From contig JAOTWS010000001.1 in NCBI GenBank assembly GCA_029862745.1, forward strand, positions 62,001-126,000: DNA of 64,000 nucleotides. Direction: 5' to 3'. Under the pieces are notes generated by a model. That model was not told the origin of the DNA, searched no databases, and saw only the letters and a program-made list of their open reading frames with translations. The position numbers and the translations under genes are program-made. This document shows positions 54,704 through 63,917 of this stretch, one piece after another (position 1 is the first letter of the stretch; each line of letters begins with the position of its first letter). Origin of the DNA: Nitrosopumilus sp. (GTDB lineage Archaea > Thermoproteota > Nitrososphaeria > Nitrososphaerales > Nitrosopumilaceae).

Positions 54704-56009
54704 CTTTTTTCCAAATATAGTTTACAATTAACTGCAACAGTATCACAGGATGAAATATTATTGCAGGGGATTTTATCATGTGCATCATCTGCTGAAATGA
54801 TTTGGCTGCAAGTGTGCTTTTAGGTGAAAGCAGCAGTACTTTTTGAGCATGATTTTGCACCATTCTTGTAATTATATTGGGTTTTTTTCCCACAGTAGTT
54901 GGCCACCGCAAATCCTCACTTGTTCCAAGAATCCAGGGTAAAGATACACTTGTTGCAAGTCTTTTTTGAAATTTTCTTGTAAAATCATTTTTCATCTTAT
55001 GATTTTTTAGCATGTCATCAAGTACCTTGGCACCAAGTGCAGCTGAAGTTATACCTTGACCATAATAGGGATTAAAGATAGACACTGCATCCCCTAACAC
55101 AATAAAATTCTCAGGCCATTGTGACATTTCTTCATAATGATATTTTCTGCTACCTTGCACTTGATATCCATATATCTCAGAATCAGGTACTGCATCTTTT
55201 AGAGCATCATAAAGTTCTCTGTTTTCAAGATGTTTTGCAAACTCCAAAAATCCTTTCTCGTCTGTAGGAGGATAGTTCTTTCCAATTGAGTACAATCCAA
55301 CAAGCCATTTACCGTCTTCTATGGGATAAATTCCCCCTAACCTAGGATTTGTAATTGGTTTGTTCAGTATTACCAACATCTTCCATTCCCTGTCTTTCTT
55401 TGAAGGAATGTATCTTCTTGTAGAATATCTCACAAAAGAATCTATTTTAGTTTCCCTGATTTTTGAAAATCCTATATCTTCAAGCCAAGAGGGTGTCTTT
55501 GTGTTTCTCCCAGTACAATCAACTATCAGGTCTCCGTGAATCACTTTACCATCTTTTGTCTTTAGGCTTATCCTGTTTGATTTTTCCAAAACAAATGATA
55601 TGATTTGTTTTCCTTGCTCTATCTTAATTTTTGAAATTTTTTTGATTTGATGTCTTATTGTATTTTCTAAGAGTGTTCTTGTACAGGCAAATGTAATTAT
55701 CCCTGAATTAAATTTTGGGGCCCATCCACTTGGTAGATGATATCTACTGTTATTTAGAAAATCAATCTTGTTTGCGCCCTTTTTTAGAAGATCCCCTTCT
55801 AGTTCTGGAAAAAAATCTTGAAGTATCTCTCTTCCTTTGACAAGTAAAATATGAATATGGTTTGCCTGAGGAGTTCCAATTCTCACTTTACCATTATCTA
55901 TACAATTATCTTTTTCAATCAAGATGACCTCTTTGAAATAATCTGATAGAACACGCGCTGCTAAAAGGCCTGAAATACTACCTCCAATTACTATTGCTTT
56001 TTCTTGCAT
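54696..56009 (-). CDS. FAD-dependent monooxygenase/reductase-like protein
   Basis: This 437-residue flavoprotein has a Rossmann start, AIVIGGSISGLLAARVLSD, the second FAD motif VDCTGRN and the third LGDAVSIFNPYYGQGITSA. It belongs to the p-hydroxybenzoate hydroxylase/geranylgeranyl reductase superfamily. Ends with a hydrophobic stretch (FHPVILLQLIVNYIW) that may touch the membrane. The HAD gene overlaps it downstream. The substrate, perhaps an isoprenoid or quinone, is unknown. Confidence 0.82.
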   Translation of the reverse strand: MQEKAIVIGGSISGLLAARVLSDYFKEVILIEKDNCIDNGKVRIGTPQANHIHILLVKGREILQDFFPELEGDLLKKGANKIDFLNNSRYHLPSGWAPKFNSGIITFACTRTLLENTIRHQIKKISKIKIEQGKQIISFVLEKSNRISLKTKDGKVIHGDLIVDCTGRNTKTPSWLEDIGFSKIRETKIDSFVRYSTRRYIPSKKDREWKMLVILNKPITNPRLGGIYPIEDGKWLVGLYSIGKNYPPTDEKGFLEFAKHLENRELYDALKDAVPDSEIYGYQVQGSRKYHYEEMSQWPENFIVLGDAVSIFNPYYGQGITSAALGAKVLDDMLKNHKMKNDFTRKFQKRLATSVSLPWILGTSEDLRWPTTVGKKPNIITRMVQNHAQKVLLLSPKSTLAAKSFQQMMHMIKSPAIIFHPVILLQLIVNYIWKKDE

Positions 56010-56439
56010 CGTATATGATCATTGGCAAGTGTATTTTTGGATTTGGATATCTACTACATCGTATCCATGTGAAATCCAAAAAAATATTAAAAAATAACAA
56101 ACTAGAAGAATTTTTAGTACTAGTCTTAAATGCTTGAAACATATTATTTCATCAGGGTTTTCCCACCCATAGTTTCAAGTGAAAAATGGGACCTTAAGAT
56201 CAACTACGATTAGTTGTTTGATGACAGTCCCAATTGTATGGGATTAATCAGAAATAATATTTAGATCATACTGAGAAATCAGATATTTTACTTTTATGTA
56301 AATTTTACAAATACAATACAACATCTAATCAAGGTAATCAAAACAAATCAAGATGGAAAGAAGTACAAGGACTATCCTAGATTTTTTATAACGATAGACT
56401 CTTTTCAGATACTTTGGAAGAAAATTAAAAAATAGCATT
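56010..56439. other. Gene-poor gap
   Basis: No ORF or RNA gene is supported. A small inverted repeat, CAACTA-CGAT-TAGTTG, lies near 56199-56214. It is short and may be chance. Confidence 0.35.
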
Positions 56440-57108
56440 TTATGGATTAGTTTGAGCACTGATTTGCTTCATCAGCTCATCCATGAACTTTTGATGTTCT
56501 TCTACTTGGTCTTTGATCTTTTGTTGTACTGCGGGATCACTCATGTCTGCAGACATTAACTCGTTCATGATTCTCTGATGCTCAAGTTTTTGCTGGTTGA
56601 ACTGCTCTCGTAATTCTGGATCCTATATTATCATTTGACCCATATCGGAGCCTGACATCATTCCTTTGCCTTGCCCCATCATGCCAGAGCCAGTCATGTT
56701 GTGATTCATCATCATGTTCATCATTTCTGGATGCTGCATCATTGACTGCATCATTGACTGATGCTGAGACATTATACTCACCATTTGCTCTCGTAGTTCT
56801 GGATCATCCATCATAGAATTCATCATGTTTTGCATCATCATTCCAGTATTGCCTTGTCTCATGGGACCTGCCATATTCTGACCAAACTTAGGATCTTGCA
56901 TCATGTTTTGCATGAATTGCGGATCTTGCATCATGTTTTGTCTAAATTCAGGATCCTGCATGGCCTGCTGCATCTACTGCGGAGACATGTTCCCAAAGTT
57001 CATCGGACCAGGCCCTGGAGCCATTCCTTGTAAAGCTGCAAACCCTATGCCAATTCCTGCAACAAAAACACCTACTGCAATACCTACCCATATATATCGA
57101 CTTACCAT
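56440..57108 (-). pseudogene. Met/Gln-rich secreted protein interrupted by two in-frame TAG codons
   Basis: One 223-codon frame runs from ATG 57108 to TAA 56440-56442, broken only by TAG at 56974-56976 and 56623-56625. It begins with an exported anchor (YIWVGIAVGVFVAGIGIG), then the first TAG after GNMSPQ. The middle (56626-56973) has 10-residue repeats QDPEFRQNMM, QDPQFMQNMM, QDPKFGQNMA and many Met, as in copper/silver-binding proteins. After the second TAG comes DPELREQFNQQKLEHQRI. Either TAG is one transition from CAG (Gln). It could be a decaying gene or read through. Confidence 0.6.
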
Positions 57109-57251
57109 TATTTTGAGGTAAAATTTTTTACTTTAATATCCAATACATATTTTTCATATTTGATTATCATATATTATTCTCTGATGTTAGAACTATGATG
57201 TAATGTTGATATCATCATCTTGATATTGTGTTTTATGTACAAGAAAATACA

Positions 57252-58955
57252 ATGACAAGAGTTCGGTCTATTTCGAGATTTAGTCAGGATGGATTATGGA
57301 ATCTTAGAATTCTAACATTTACTTCTGGAGCAATTGTCATGGCATTAGAGATTGTAACAAGCAGAATTCTTACCCCTGTATTTGGCAGTACCATATACAC
57401 ATGGGGTAGCTTAATTGGAGTAATACTTAGCGGTCTTAGCTTAGGTTATTTTCTAGGAGGCAAGTTTGCTGACTGTCATCCAAGCTTTGAGAAGATTTGT
57501 GCAATCGTTTTCTCTGTAGGAATATTCATTGTGGGAATACCGTTTTTTGCTACATCTGTTGTAGATTTTTCTACTTTTGTATTGCCTGTTACTCAATACA
57601 CTCCGCTGTTGGCAACATTTCTTCTCCTAATTATCCCGTCAATTTTGTTAGGATTTGTCTCTCCATATGTTGTAAAACTTGGCACAAGTTCATTGCAAAA
57701 GATTGGCAACGTTTCAGGAAATCTCTACTCTGTTGCTACCATCGGAAGTATTCTTGGAACGTTTTTGACAGTTTTTGTATTAATTCCAAATATTGCAGTA
57801 AACCAGATAATTTTTGGGCTTGGAATAACACTAATTGCAAGTTCTCTTATAGGTCTGAAAAAACCTCCCAAAGCAATTGCAGTTATCATTGTATTAGTCT
57901 TGATAATTCCATGGTACTCGTTTCCAACAAACACCATTACTCACAATGGCGTACTAATCTATGAAACAGAGACGCTTTTCAGCCATTTGGATATCACTCA
58001 ATTTGGAAGTAATATTAGCATGTATCTTGATGGTATGAGACATAGTTCGATGAATCCAAACAAACCGCTTGACTTGGTGATAGACTATACTGAATATTTT
58101 CATCTTGGAATGTTGTTTAATCCCTCAGCATCTAATGTACTGTTTGTGGGAGGGGGAGGTTTTACGGGACCAAAAAACTTTCTGGCATTATATCCAGACA
58201 TAAAGGTAGACGTAATTGAGATTGATCCAGGAGTAGTTGAGGCTGCAAGGACTTATTTTGATCTTCAGGACGATCCAAGGATGAACATATTTGTTGATGA
58301 TGCAAGAAAACATCTTGCTACGTTTGACAAAAAATACGACATTGTTGTTCTAGATGCATATTCTGCAAATTACGTCCCATATCACTTGATGACAGATGAG
58401 TTCTTTGAGATTCTAGAGGAAAGAATGGAGTCAGATGGCGTCGTAGTGTCCAATGTTATAGGATCAATTGAAGGGGACAACTCCAAACTTGCAAGGGCAA
58501 TATACAAGACTATGAAGGAGACCTTCCCTGTTGCATATGTTTTTCCTACTGAAAACCTGCCAACCAACATTCAAAATCTTATGATAGTGTCATCTAACAA
58601 TCCATACGAGTTTGACAGGATTACACTATTGGAGTTGGCAAAAAATAGTCCTGCAGACTATCTTGTAGATGAACTAAGTAAACAAAATCATTTCTACGAG
58701 GGAATCATAAAGACATCAGACGTACCGTTTCTTACTGACCAACTCAATCCTGCTGAAGTTTTGACAAATCCTCTTACAAACAGGTCATACATGCAGGACT
58801 CTCAAGACCAACAGATTGAAAAGAAAGAACACAGAAACGATTCAATTAATTTGGGAATTGGTATAGTACTATCTGTTATTGCAGCAGCTTGGCTGTTTTA
58901 TTTTAGAAAAGAGATATGGAATTCTAACTCCTTTAGGTTAAAGAAAGAAAGATAG
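57252..58955 (+). CDS. Membrane-fused spermidine-synthase-like protein
   Basis: ATG 57252 (MTRVRSISRFSQDGLWN) is used, not the upstream GTG. The N-terminal half (about 15-235) has six to seven spans with conserved ALEIVTSRILTPVFGSTIYTWG and LSGLSLGYFLGGK. The C-terminal half is a spermidine-synthase-type Rossmann domain (LFVGGGGFTGPKNF, VIEIDPGVVEAAR, VDDARKHLA, DIVVLDAYSAN). A last span and basic tail follow. Such fusions are widespread, and their aminopropyltransferase activity is uncertain. The aminopropyl acceptor loop reads LDAYSA. Confidence 0.87.
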   Translation: MTRVRSISRFSQDGLWNLRILTFTSGAIVMALEIVTSRILTPVFGSTIYTWGSLIGVILSGLSLGYFLGGKFADCHPSFEKICAIVFSVGIFIVGIPFFATSVVDFSTFVLPVTQYTPLLATFLLLIIPSILLGFVSPYVVKLGTSSLQKIGNVSGNLYSVATIGSILGTFLTVFVLIPNIAVNQIIFGLGITLIASSLIGLKKPPKAIAVIIVLVLIIPWYSFPTNTITHNGVLIYETETLFSHLDITQFGSNISMYLDGMRHSSMNPNKPLDLVIDYTEYFHLGMLFNPSASNVLFVGGGGFTGPKNFLALYPDIKVDVIEIDPGVVEAARTYFDLQDDPRMNIFVDDARKHLATFDKKYDIVVLDAYSANYVPYHLMTDEFFEILEERMESDGVVVSNVIGSIEGDNSKLARAIYKTMKETFPVAYVFPTENLPTNIQNLMIVSSNNPYEFDRITLLELAKNSPADYLVDELSKQNHFYEGIIKTSDVPFLTDQLNPAEVLTNPLTNRSYMQDSQDQQIEKKEHRNDSINLGIGIVLSVIAAAWLFYFRKEIWNSNSFRLKKER

Positions 58956-59053
58956 AAGATTTGCCGTTATCAAGGGTGGTACCATACCATGATGACCCAA
59001 TATGTGATCATAGTTACGACACAATTTTATCTGCTTAAAACATAGATAAGGGA

Positions 59054-60160
59054 TTGAAAACATCCGAAGAATCTTTGACTAGTATAGATGCCAAGTGGCC
59101 TTTGACATCTCTTTTGATCTCAGTTATAGGCGTTACACTTTCCATGTGGGGTGCAAGTTGGGATATTACTTCCCATTTACTTCGTATTCCTGAGACATTT
59201 TTTACTCCATCTCATATGCTTTTGTATTCTGGGGTCGGAGTCAGTATTATCAGCGCAGTGATCTCTTTAGTTGTATTGTTGATAAAAAAACAGACAAGAA
59301 AGACATCCTTTGCATTCGGATTAAAACTGATTGTTCTGGGTGCAGTTATGCAGTTAATTGCAGGTCCTGGAGATTTTTACTGGCATGATATGTTTGGCAT
59401 AGATGGGTTACTCAGTCCAACCCACATCACGCTGGCAATGGGTATACTGATAGTGTCGATGGGATCCCTGATAGGATTTGCTAGAATACGCTCATATATT
59501 TCAGAACCGAACAATCTTGTAAAAATTATCCTTCCCGTATCTTTTGGTATCTTTTGGTTTAGCGTAATGTGGGCAGTATTCTTTTTTGTGTTGCCAATTT
59601 CTGAAGGCGACACGCACAACTTTAACCCTGATCCATATGTCGCAATAACATTGAGTTTTGTGGCTTTGCCGTTTGTATTCTCTGTAGTGTTCTGGTCTGC
59701 GGCAAAGACCTCGGGCAGATTTGGTACGGCTAGTGCATCTGCACTGGTGTTTGTTGTGATGAATGTGACATCAAACATATTTACATCTGAGAATCTCTTA
59801 TTCTATCTGCCCTTGTTTGCAATACCGATGGTCTGTGCAATACTTGCAGATTATATCTTGAATAAAAAATTTAAATCCAAAATCCTTTCAAGACATTTTG
59901 CTAAAATTTCAGGGGCCATACTTGGTTCAATGTTCTTTTTATTTTGCTTCCCCATGTTGGCAATGACCTTTTTGGATATTTACTTGTTCAATGATGTCTT
60001 TTCATATGATGTGCTACCTAGCGTATCAAACACCATACTTGATATCTTGATGCTGACAATTGTACCCGGTGCCATATCCGGAATGATTGGAATGATGTTG
60101 GCATCACGAAAGATAACTCAAATGTCCAATCCATATTTAGTTGCAAATTCTAAAATTTGA
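59054..60160 (+). CDS. Multi-span membrane protein
   Basis: This 368-residue protein has about nine hydrophobic spans. Conserved-looking polar clusters are in SWDITSHLLRIPETFFTPSH, DFYWHDMFGIDGLLSPTHIT and DTHNFNPDPY. The W-D-x-x-x-H and P-x-H pairs resemble a family of integral membrane proteins with a probable metal site. TTG 59054 is the start. It follows the spermidine-synthase-like gene at 98 bases. Function is unknown. Confidence 0.65.
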   Translation: MKTSEESLTSIDAKWPLTSLLISVIGVTLSMWGASWDITSHLLRIPETFFTPSHMLLYSGVGVSIISAVISLVVLLIKKQTRKTSFAFGLKLIVLGAVMQLIAGPGDFYWHDMFGIDGLLSPTHITLAMGILIVSMGSLIGFARIRSYISEPNNLVKIILPVSFGIFWFSVMWAVFFFVLPISEGDTHNFNPDPYVAITLSFVALPFVFSVVFWSAAKTSGRFGTASASALVFVVMNVTSNIFTSENLLFYLPLFAIPMVCAILADYILNKKFKSKILSRHFAKISGAILGSMFFLFCFPMLAMTFLDIYLFNDVFSYDVLPSVSNTILDILMLTIVPGAISGMIGMMLASRKITQMSNPYLVANSKI

Positions 60161-60224
60161 AATAAATTAGTTCAAAATCTTGAGTTGAATCTAACATTAT
60201 AAATCTGAAACAATTACAACTCTT

Positions 60225-60731
60225 GTGACAAAAGTTCTAGTGTATATCGCATCAAGCTTGGATGGATACATAGCGAGGGAAAACGGTGCAATTGATTGGC
60301 TGCCAGAAACTGCTGAATCTGGATATGATGCATTTTACAACTCAATAGATACCGTGATTATGGGTAAAACCACATATGACCAAATACTAACTTTTGGAGA
60401 ATATCCATACAAAGACAAAAAATCATTTGTTTTTACCAGGTCTACTCAAAATAAAGAGGAAAATATTGAATTTGTGTCTGATGTTGAGAAATTTGTAAAA
60501 GATGGTTTTCCAGGAGCAGGAGAAAACATTTGGCTAGTTGGTGGTGCAAAAATTATTGCATCTTTTCTTAATCAAGGGGCTGTAGATGAGATAATCATAT
60601 CTGTGATTCCAATTCTTTTAGGCAAAGGAATACATCTCTTCAAAAATATAGAAAATGAGACAAAACTTGAACTTGTTAAAACTGTAAAATATGAAAAATT
60701 AGCTGATTTACATTATAACGTTTTGAAATAA
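60225..60731 (+). CDS. RibD C-terminal/dihydrofolate-reductase-like protein
   Basis: This 168-residue protein has the DHFR fold of RibD_C: VLVYIASSLDGYIAREN, then VIMGKTTYDQI and NIWLVGGAKIIASFLNQGAVDEI. Many such proteins are pyrimidine reductases or unassigned reductases. The start is GTG 60225. It stands alone after the multi-span gene. Confidence 0.85.
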   Translation: MTKVLVYIASSLDGYIARENGAIDWLPETAESGYDAFYNSIDTVIMGKTTYDQILTFGEYPYKDKKSFVFTRSTQNKEENIEFVSDVEKFVKDGFPGAGENIWLVGGAKIIASFLNQGAVDEIIISVIPILLGKGIHLFKNIENETKLELVKTVKYEKLADLHYNVLK

Positions 60732-60817
60732 TCATATATCTATTTACACCAAAATTTATCGTCAAAATGGCAGTAGTACTGTGTAATTGAGACAACATTT
60801 CGGATCTAAAAAAAATT

Positions 60818-60933
60818 CAACAATAAATCGAAGTTAAGATTAGTGCAAAATCTGTAGTCCTAACTATATCCTCCCCTGCATGTTATACTCCCATTCAAAT
60901 TTGAACCAAATTATTTACTTATAATACACTACA
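60818..60933 (-). repeat. Two-copy intergenic element, copy B
   Basis: The core 60842-60910 matches copy A (25314-25380), with shared AGTGCAAAAT, CCTAACT, CATGTT and TTTGAACCAAA. Flanking similarity extends to ACACTACAA at about 60924-60932. Copy B has a two-base indel relative to A, and lacks about 25 bases between the core and the CACTACAA flank. It lies in an intergenic gap with no ORF of its own. Confidence 0.5.
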
Positions 60934-61172
60934 AGAAACATGATTTCTGGATATAAAATGGAGTTATTTTACTTTAGATAAATTCTAAAACAACATACCG
61001 AATTTTTACGATCAAATTCATTGGTGTCTTGAAATAATTTCTCATAAACAATATTAACAGAGTTTTTGCCCAATATTATAAACAAATGATGATTTGCAGA
61101 TTACGTAAAATCAAGTTTCATTAAACAATTGATTATCAAATAATTATTAAGCAAAAAATTCCGTATTTTGAT
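60934..61172. other. Gap after copy B
   Basis: No ORF or RNA gene is supported. The region holds the upstream part of the gene at 61173. Confidence 0.3.
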
Positions 61173-61586
61173 GTGCCATTAGATAAAATGCCTGATTCAG
61201 AGGAGTTCATTCCAACTCACAAATCGGTTGTGTTGCATAAGAAAGAAGAACCTGTTGCATGCATTATTGATGATTCAGATCCATCTTTATATGAATTACT
61301 TGAAACTAATTCTTCACTTCAAGCATCACTGACTGGTTTTCTAAACAAAGACGAAGAGTTTGGATTATTGTTTGGTTTCCAACTAAAGATCAAAACGGAT
61401 GTTATGTTCTTACAGTTTACTGTTTATCCTAATGAAGAATTTATTGACACTGTAATCTTTGGGGAGAGAATATACATCATTAATGAAAAACTGAAACCAC
61501 TTTTCACATTAAAGGTTGCAACAGATCAGTTTGTTATGACAAAATCAGAATTTGACAAATTCAAAAAAGATGATGTGAACATCTAA
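61173..61586 (+). CDS. Hypothetical conserved protein (137 aa)
   Basis: This soluble protein starts at GTG 61173. It has an acidic N-terminus, then SVVLHKKEEPVACIIDDSDP and mixed alpha/beta segments (LLFGFQLKIKTDVMFLQFTV). No metal or nucleotide motif was found. It precedes the nuclease gene by 33 bases and may be co-transcribed. Confidence 0.6.
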   Translation: MPLDKMPDSEEFIPTHKSVVLHKKEEPVACIIDDSDPSLYELLETNSSLQASLTGFLNKDEEFGLLFGFQLKIKTDVMFLQFTVYPNEEFIDTVIFGERIYIINEKLKPLFTLKVATDQFVMTKSEFDKFKKDDVNI

Positions 61587-61619
61587 GCATTTTATAGATG
61601 ATAATTTCTAAATTTCCTG

Positions 61620-62285
61620 ATGGCAAATTTTGCCCAGATGTTAAAGGCAAGAGAGCCTATTTTACTTGACAGAGATGACGGTCATTGGTATCAAACAAAA
61701 TTTGATAAGATCTATCCATCCATCAGCACTGTTTTGTCAGCTACGGCATCTGAGGAAAAGAAGAATGGACTCTCACAATGGCGAGAAAATGAACCTGCAC
61801 ATGAATACATCACTGCACAGGCTCAGCATGTCGGAACCCAGTCCCACAAAATAATTGAGGATTATCTGAATAATATTCTGTCATATGATGAATATGATTT
61901 ACTTCCAATTGCTCATTTTAATAATCTAAGGCCATTTCTTGAAAATATTTCAGATATAATATGTATTGAACAGAAAATGTATTCTGACAAACTCAAAGTT
62001 GCAGGAACAAGTGATCTTATTGCAAAATATAATGGAGAACTATCCATAATAGATTACAAGACAAAAAGAAAACCCCAAGTTGATGATTTTATGTATGAAT
62101 ATTATTTACAAACTACAACTTATGCTCAAATGTTTCATGAGGTAACAGGTCAGAAAATTAATCAAGTGGTGATTTTAGTTAGTAGTGAAAAAAATACTCG
62201 ACAGGAATTCATAAAATCATGTGATGATTATATTGAACCAATCAATAAAAGAGTGGAAAAATTTTATTTGAGTAATTTACTGTGA
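61620..62285 (+). CDS. PD-(D/E)XK nuclease, MGME1-like
   Basis: This 221-residue nuclease has the layout of MGME1 and phage-type single-strand exonucleases: IYPSISTVLSATASEEKKNG, then QHVGTQSHKIIEDYL and the catalytic AGTSDLIAKYNGELSIIDYK (D...D-Y-K). The final part, YYLQTTTYAQMFHEVTG, closes the fold. It would need free DNA ends. Such nucleases occur in phage and in the mitochondrial genome maintenance pathway. Whether it is viral in origin here is unclear. Confidence 0.8.
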   Translation: MANFAQMLKAREPILLDRDDGHWYQTKFDKIYPSISTVLSATASEEKKNGLSQWRENEPAHEYITAQAQHVGTQSHKIIEDYLNNILSYDEYDLLPIAHFNNLRPFLENISDIICIEQKMYSDKLKVAGTSDLIAKYNGELSIIDYKTKRKPQVDDFMYEYYLQTTTYAQMFHEVTGQKINQVVILVSSEKNTRQEFIKSCDDYIEPINKRVEKFYLSNLL

Positions 62286-62328
62286 ATAATTTAAACAGAA
62301 ATAAATTGGATTGTATATTTGATTACTT

Positions 62329-62574
62329 ATGGCAGATAAAATTACTGCATAGTAATTAAAATCACATGGAATAAATTTCGTGATTGTTGACATTAGAGAA
62401 TCTGATGAAGGGAAAATATGATTTCTTATTCATACGCCATTAGGATTGAGAATAACAAACACAAAGAAAAAACAGGTAGAGCATCTCAGTGGGAAAGAAA
62501 TATGCACATATTATGAAACTGATCATATACGAAATATTGTTGCAGATGAATTAGTAAAAAAATATTCAATCTAG
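62329..62574 (+). pseudogene. Decayed small gene with three in-frame stops
   Basis: An 82-codon frame from ATG 62329 to TAG 62572-62574 is interrupted by TAG-TAA at codons 8-9 and TGA at codon 31. Between stops it reads LKSHGINFVIVDIRESDEGK and FLIHTPLGLRITNTKKKQVE. All pieces are in one frame, so it is a recently inactivated gene. No family recognised. Confidence 0.45.
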
Positions 62575-62620
62575 TTACGCTGGAAAGTAGATTATACTCA
62601 TCTTGGATTCAATCTTAATT

Positions 62621-62971
62621 TTACTCGTTCCATATTGATTGTTTCTTGAGCCACATAATCAGTTCCTTGTAAAGATTACTTTTTTCCATATTTAAAACTC
62701 CTATCTCAAGATTTGTGGATGATTTTACTGTCTTGGTATATTTCTCGTGGACCGCAAAAATTATTTTGTCTAGAAACATTTCATTTTGCATCTCTTTTTT
62801 TGCCAATTCTTCAGATTCAGTCATTGCAAAACTTGCAAATAAAACTCCATCAATCCAATATGCATGAGCTGCCTCAAGTGAAGACATCATTCCTATTAAG
62901 TCATCTAGATTTAGTTTTATCATATCACGAACATAGATCTTGTCATACGGCTTATGGATGAATTGGGTCAT
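62621..62971 (-). CDS. Hypothetical conserved helical protein (116 aa)
   Basis: The protein is helical, MTQFIHKPYDKIYVRDMI, then IGMMSSLEAAHAYWIDGVLF and a C-terminal WLKKQSIWNE. It is soluble. No domain is recognised. It lies next to the nuclease locus on the opposite strand. Confidence 0.6.
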   Translation of the reverse strand: MTQFIHKPYDKIYVRDMIKLNLDDLIGMMSSLEAAHAYWIDGVLFASFAMTESEELAKKEMQNEMFLDKIIFAVHEKYTKTVKSSTNLEIGVLNMEKSNLYKELIMWLKKQSIWNE

Positions 62972-63040
62972 GATGATGTCTTTTTGTAGAGTTTAATGAA
63001 TATTTGGAAATTTTATATCTAGTTTTGCTCAATTCACTTC

Positions 63041-63268
63041 ATGGTTGAAGATTTTTCAGATTATGATTTATTCATAACAGAATTTCCAAAAAAGGGTTAC
63101 AATCTAATAGATTATCTCCAAGGCAGGGTTCATTTTGCAGTGCTTGATCAAATGAAGTTAATGCATACTTCTGGAATGACTCCAAATAAAATTAGAGAGA
63201 CAATTATGACAAATATTGTTGAAATCATTGATCACTTTGAGTCTGAAAAAAAATCAGAAAGTTCTTGA
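63041..63268 (+). CDS. Hypothetical small protein (75 aa)
   Basis: This helical protein, MVEDFSDYDLFITEFPKKGY, has a central VHFAVLDQMKLMHTSGM and an acidic end. It overlaps the convergent ORF at 63254-63556 by 15 bases at the 3' ends. The function is unknown. Confidence 0.55.
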   Translation: MVEDFSDYDLFITEFPKKGYNLIDYLQGRVHFAVLDQMKLMHTSGMTPNKIRETIMTNIVEIIDHFESEKKSESS

Positions 63269-63556
63269 TTCTAATGTTACAGAATCTGCCAAAATTATTT
63301 TATGGCATTTACAATAGCAGTTGTAATGAGGCATATCGTTGTCCATTCGGTACTTGCATTCTTTAGTATGTTCAATCATAGACACTGTAAATTCTTCTCC
63401 CTAGGATGATTCCTTGTATTCACAATAATCGCGTATTGATTCGTTAAGATCTTTTATTAATTGAGCATCTGAAAAATCGGCATTCTTTAACATATCCCAT
63501 TTTTTCTCAATATCTTCTTTTAAAACATAGAGTGTTCTCTTATCGTCGCAATGCAT
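63254..63556 (-). pseudogene. Cys/His-rich protein interrupted by one in-frame TAG
   Basis: A 101-codon frame runs from ATG 63556 to TGA 63254-63256 with a single TAG at 63401-63403 (codon 52). A site AGGAAGGTGA lies 12 bases upstream of the ATG. The first part is MHCDDKRTLYVLKEDIEKKW and on to YCEYKESS. After TAG it continues GEEFTVSMIEHTKECKYRM with HYNCYCKCH, a likely zinc cluster. The reading is uninterrupted apart from TAG, which is one transition from CAG. It could be a decayed or a read-through gene. Confidence 0.5.
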
Positions 63557-63917
63557 GAATAATTCACCTTCCTGTAGAATTTATGATTATTCATAAAAAA
63601 AATAATCCTTACAACTTCATAGTACTTAATGTCTTTGTTTTAAGTCTACATCATTTTAGACCCATTGCTGAATTAAATCTGAACTTGATATCATTTGGAG
63701 ATAGACATGAAAGTAAGATTACATCTTTCATAATGATTGATCATTATTTTACACATGATAAATCTATAGAATTGCAATTTAACAAAGATAAGTAATTTAT
63801 CAGTACTATGTACAAATTAGCAGTTGATTCTTTAAATTAAATATTCATTCAATGTGGCTGCCTAGCCATATAGATGATGTAGTTCAATCTTCCATGAATT
63901 TTTAATCTAACCATTTT
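63557..63917. other. Gene-poor gap
   Basis: The ORF at 63583-63795 has no clear coding signal and may be chance. No RNA gene was recognised. The end of a partial minus-strand ORF follows. Confidence 0.3.

Noticed and set aside
56199-56214. Small hairpin CAACTA-CGAT-TAGTTG
   Set aside because: Arms of six bases in AT-rich DNA are expected by chance.
63583-63795. ORF of 70 codons at the right end
   Set aside because: It has no recognised pattern and overlaps no operon. A real gene is possible, but support is lacking.
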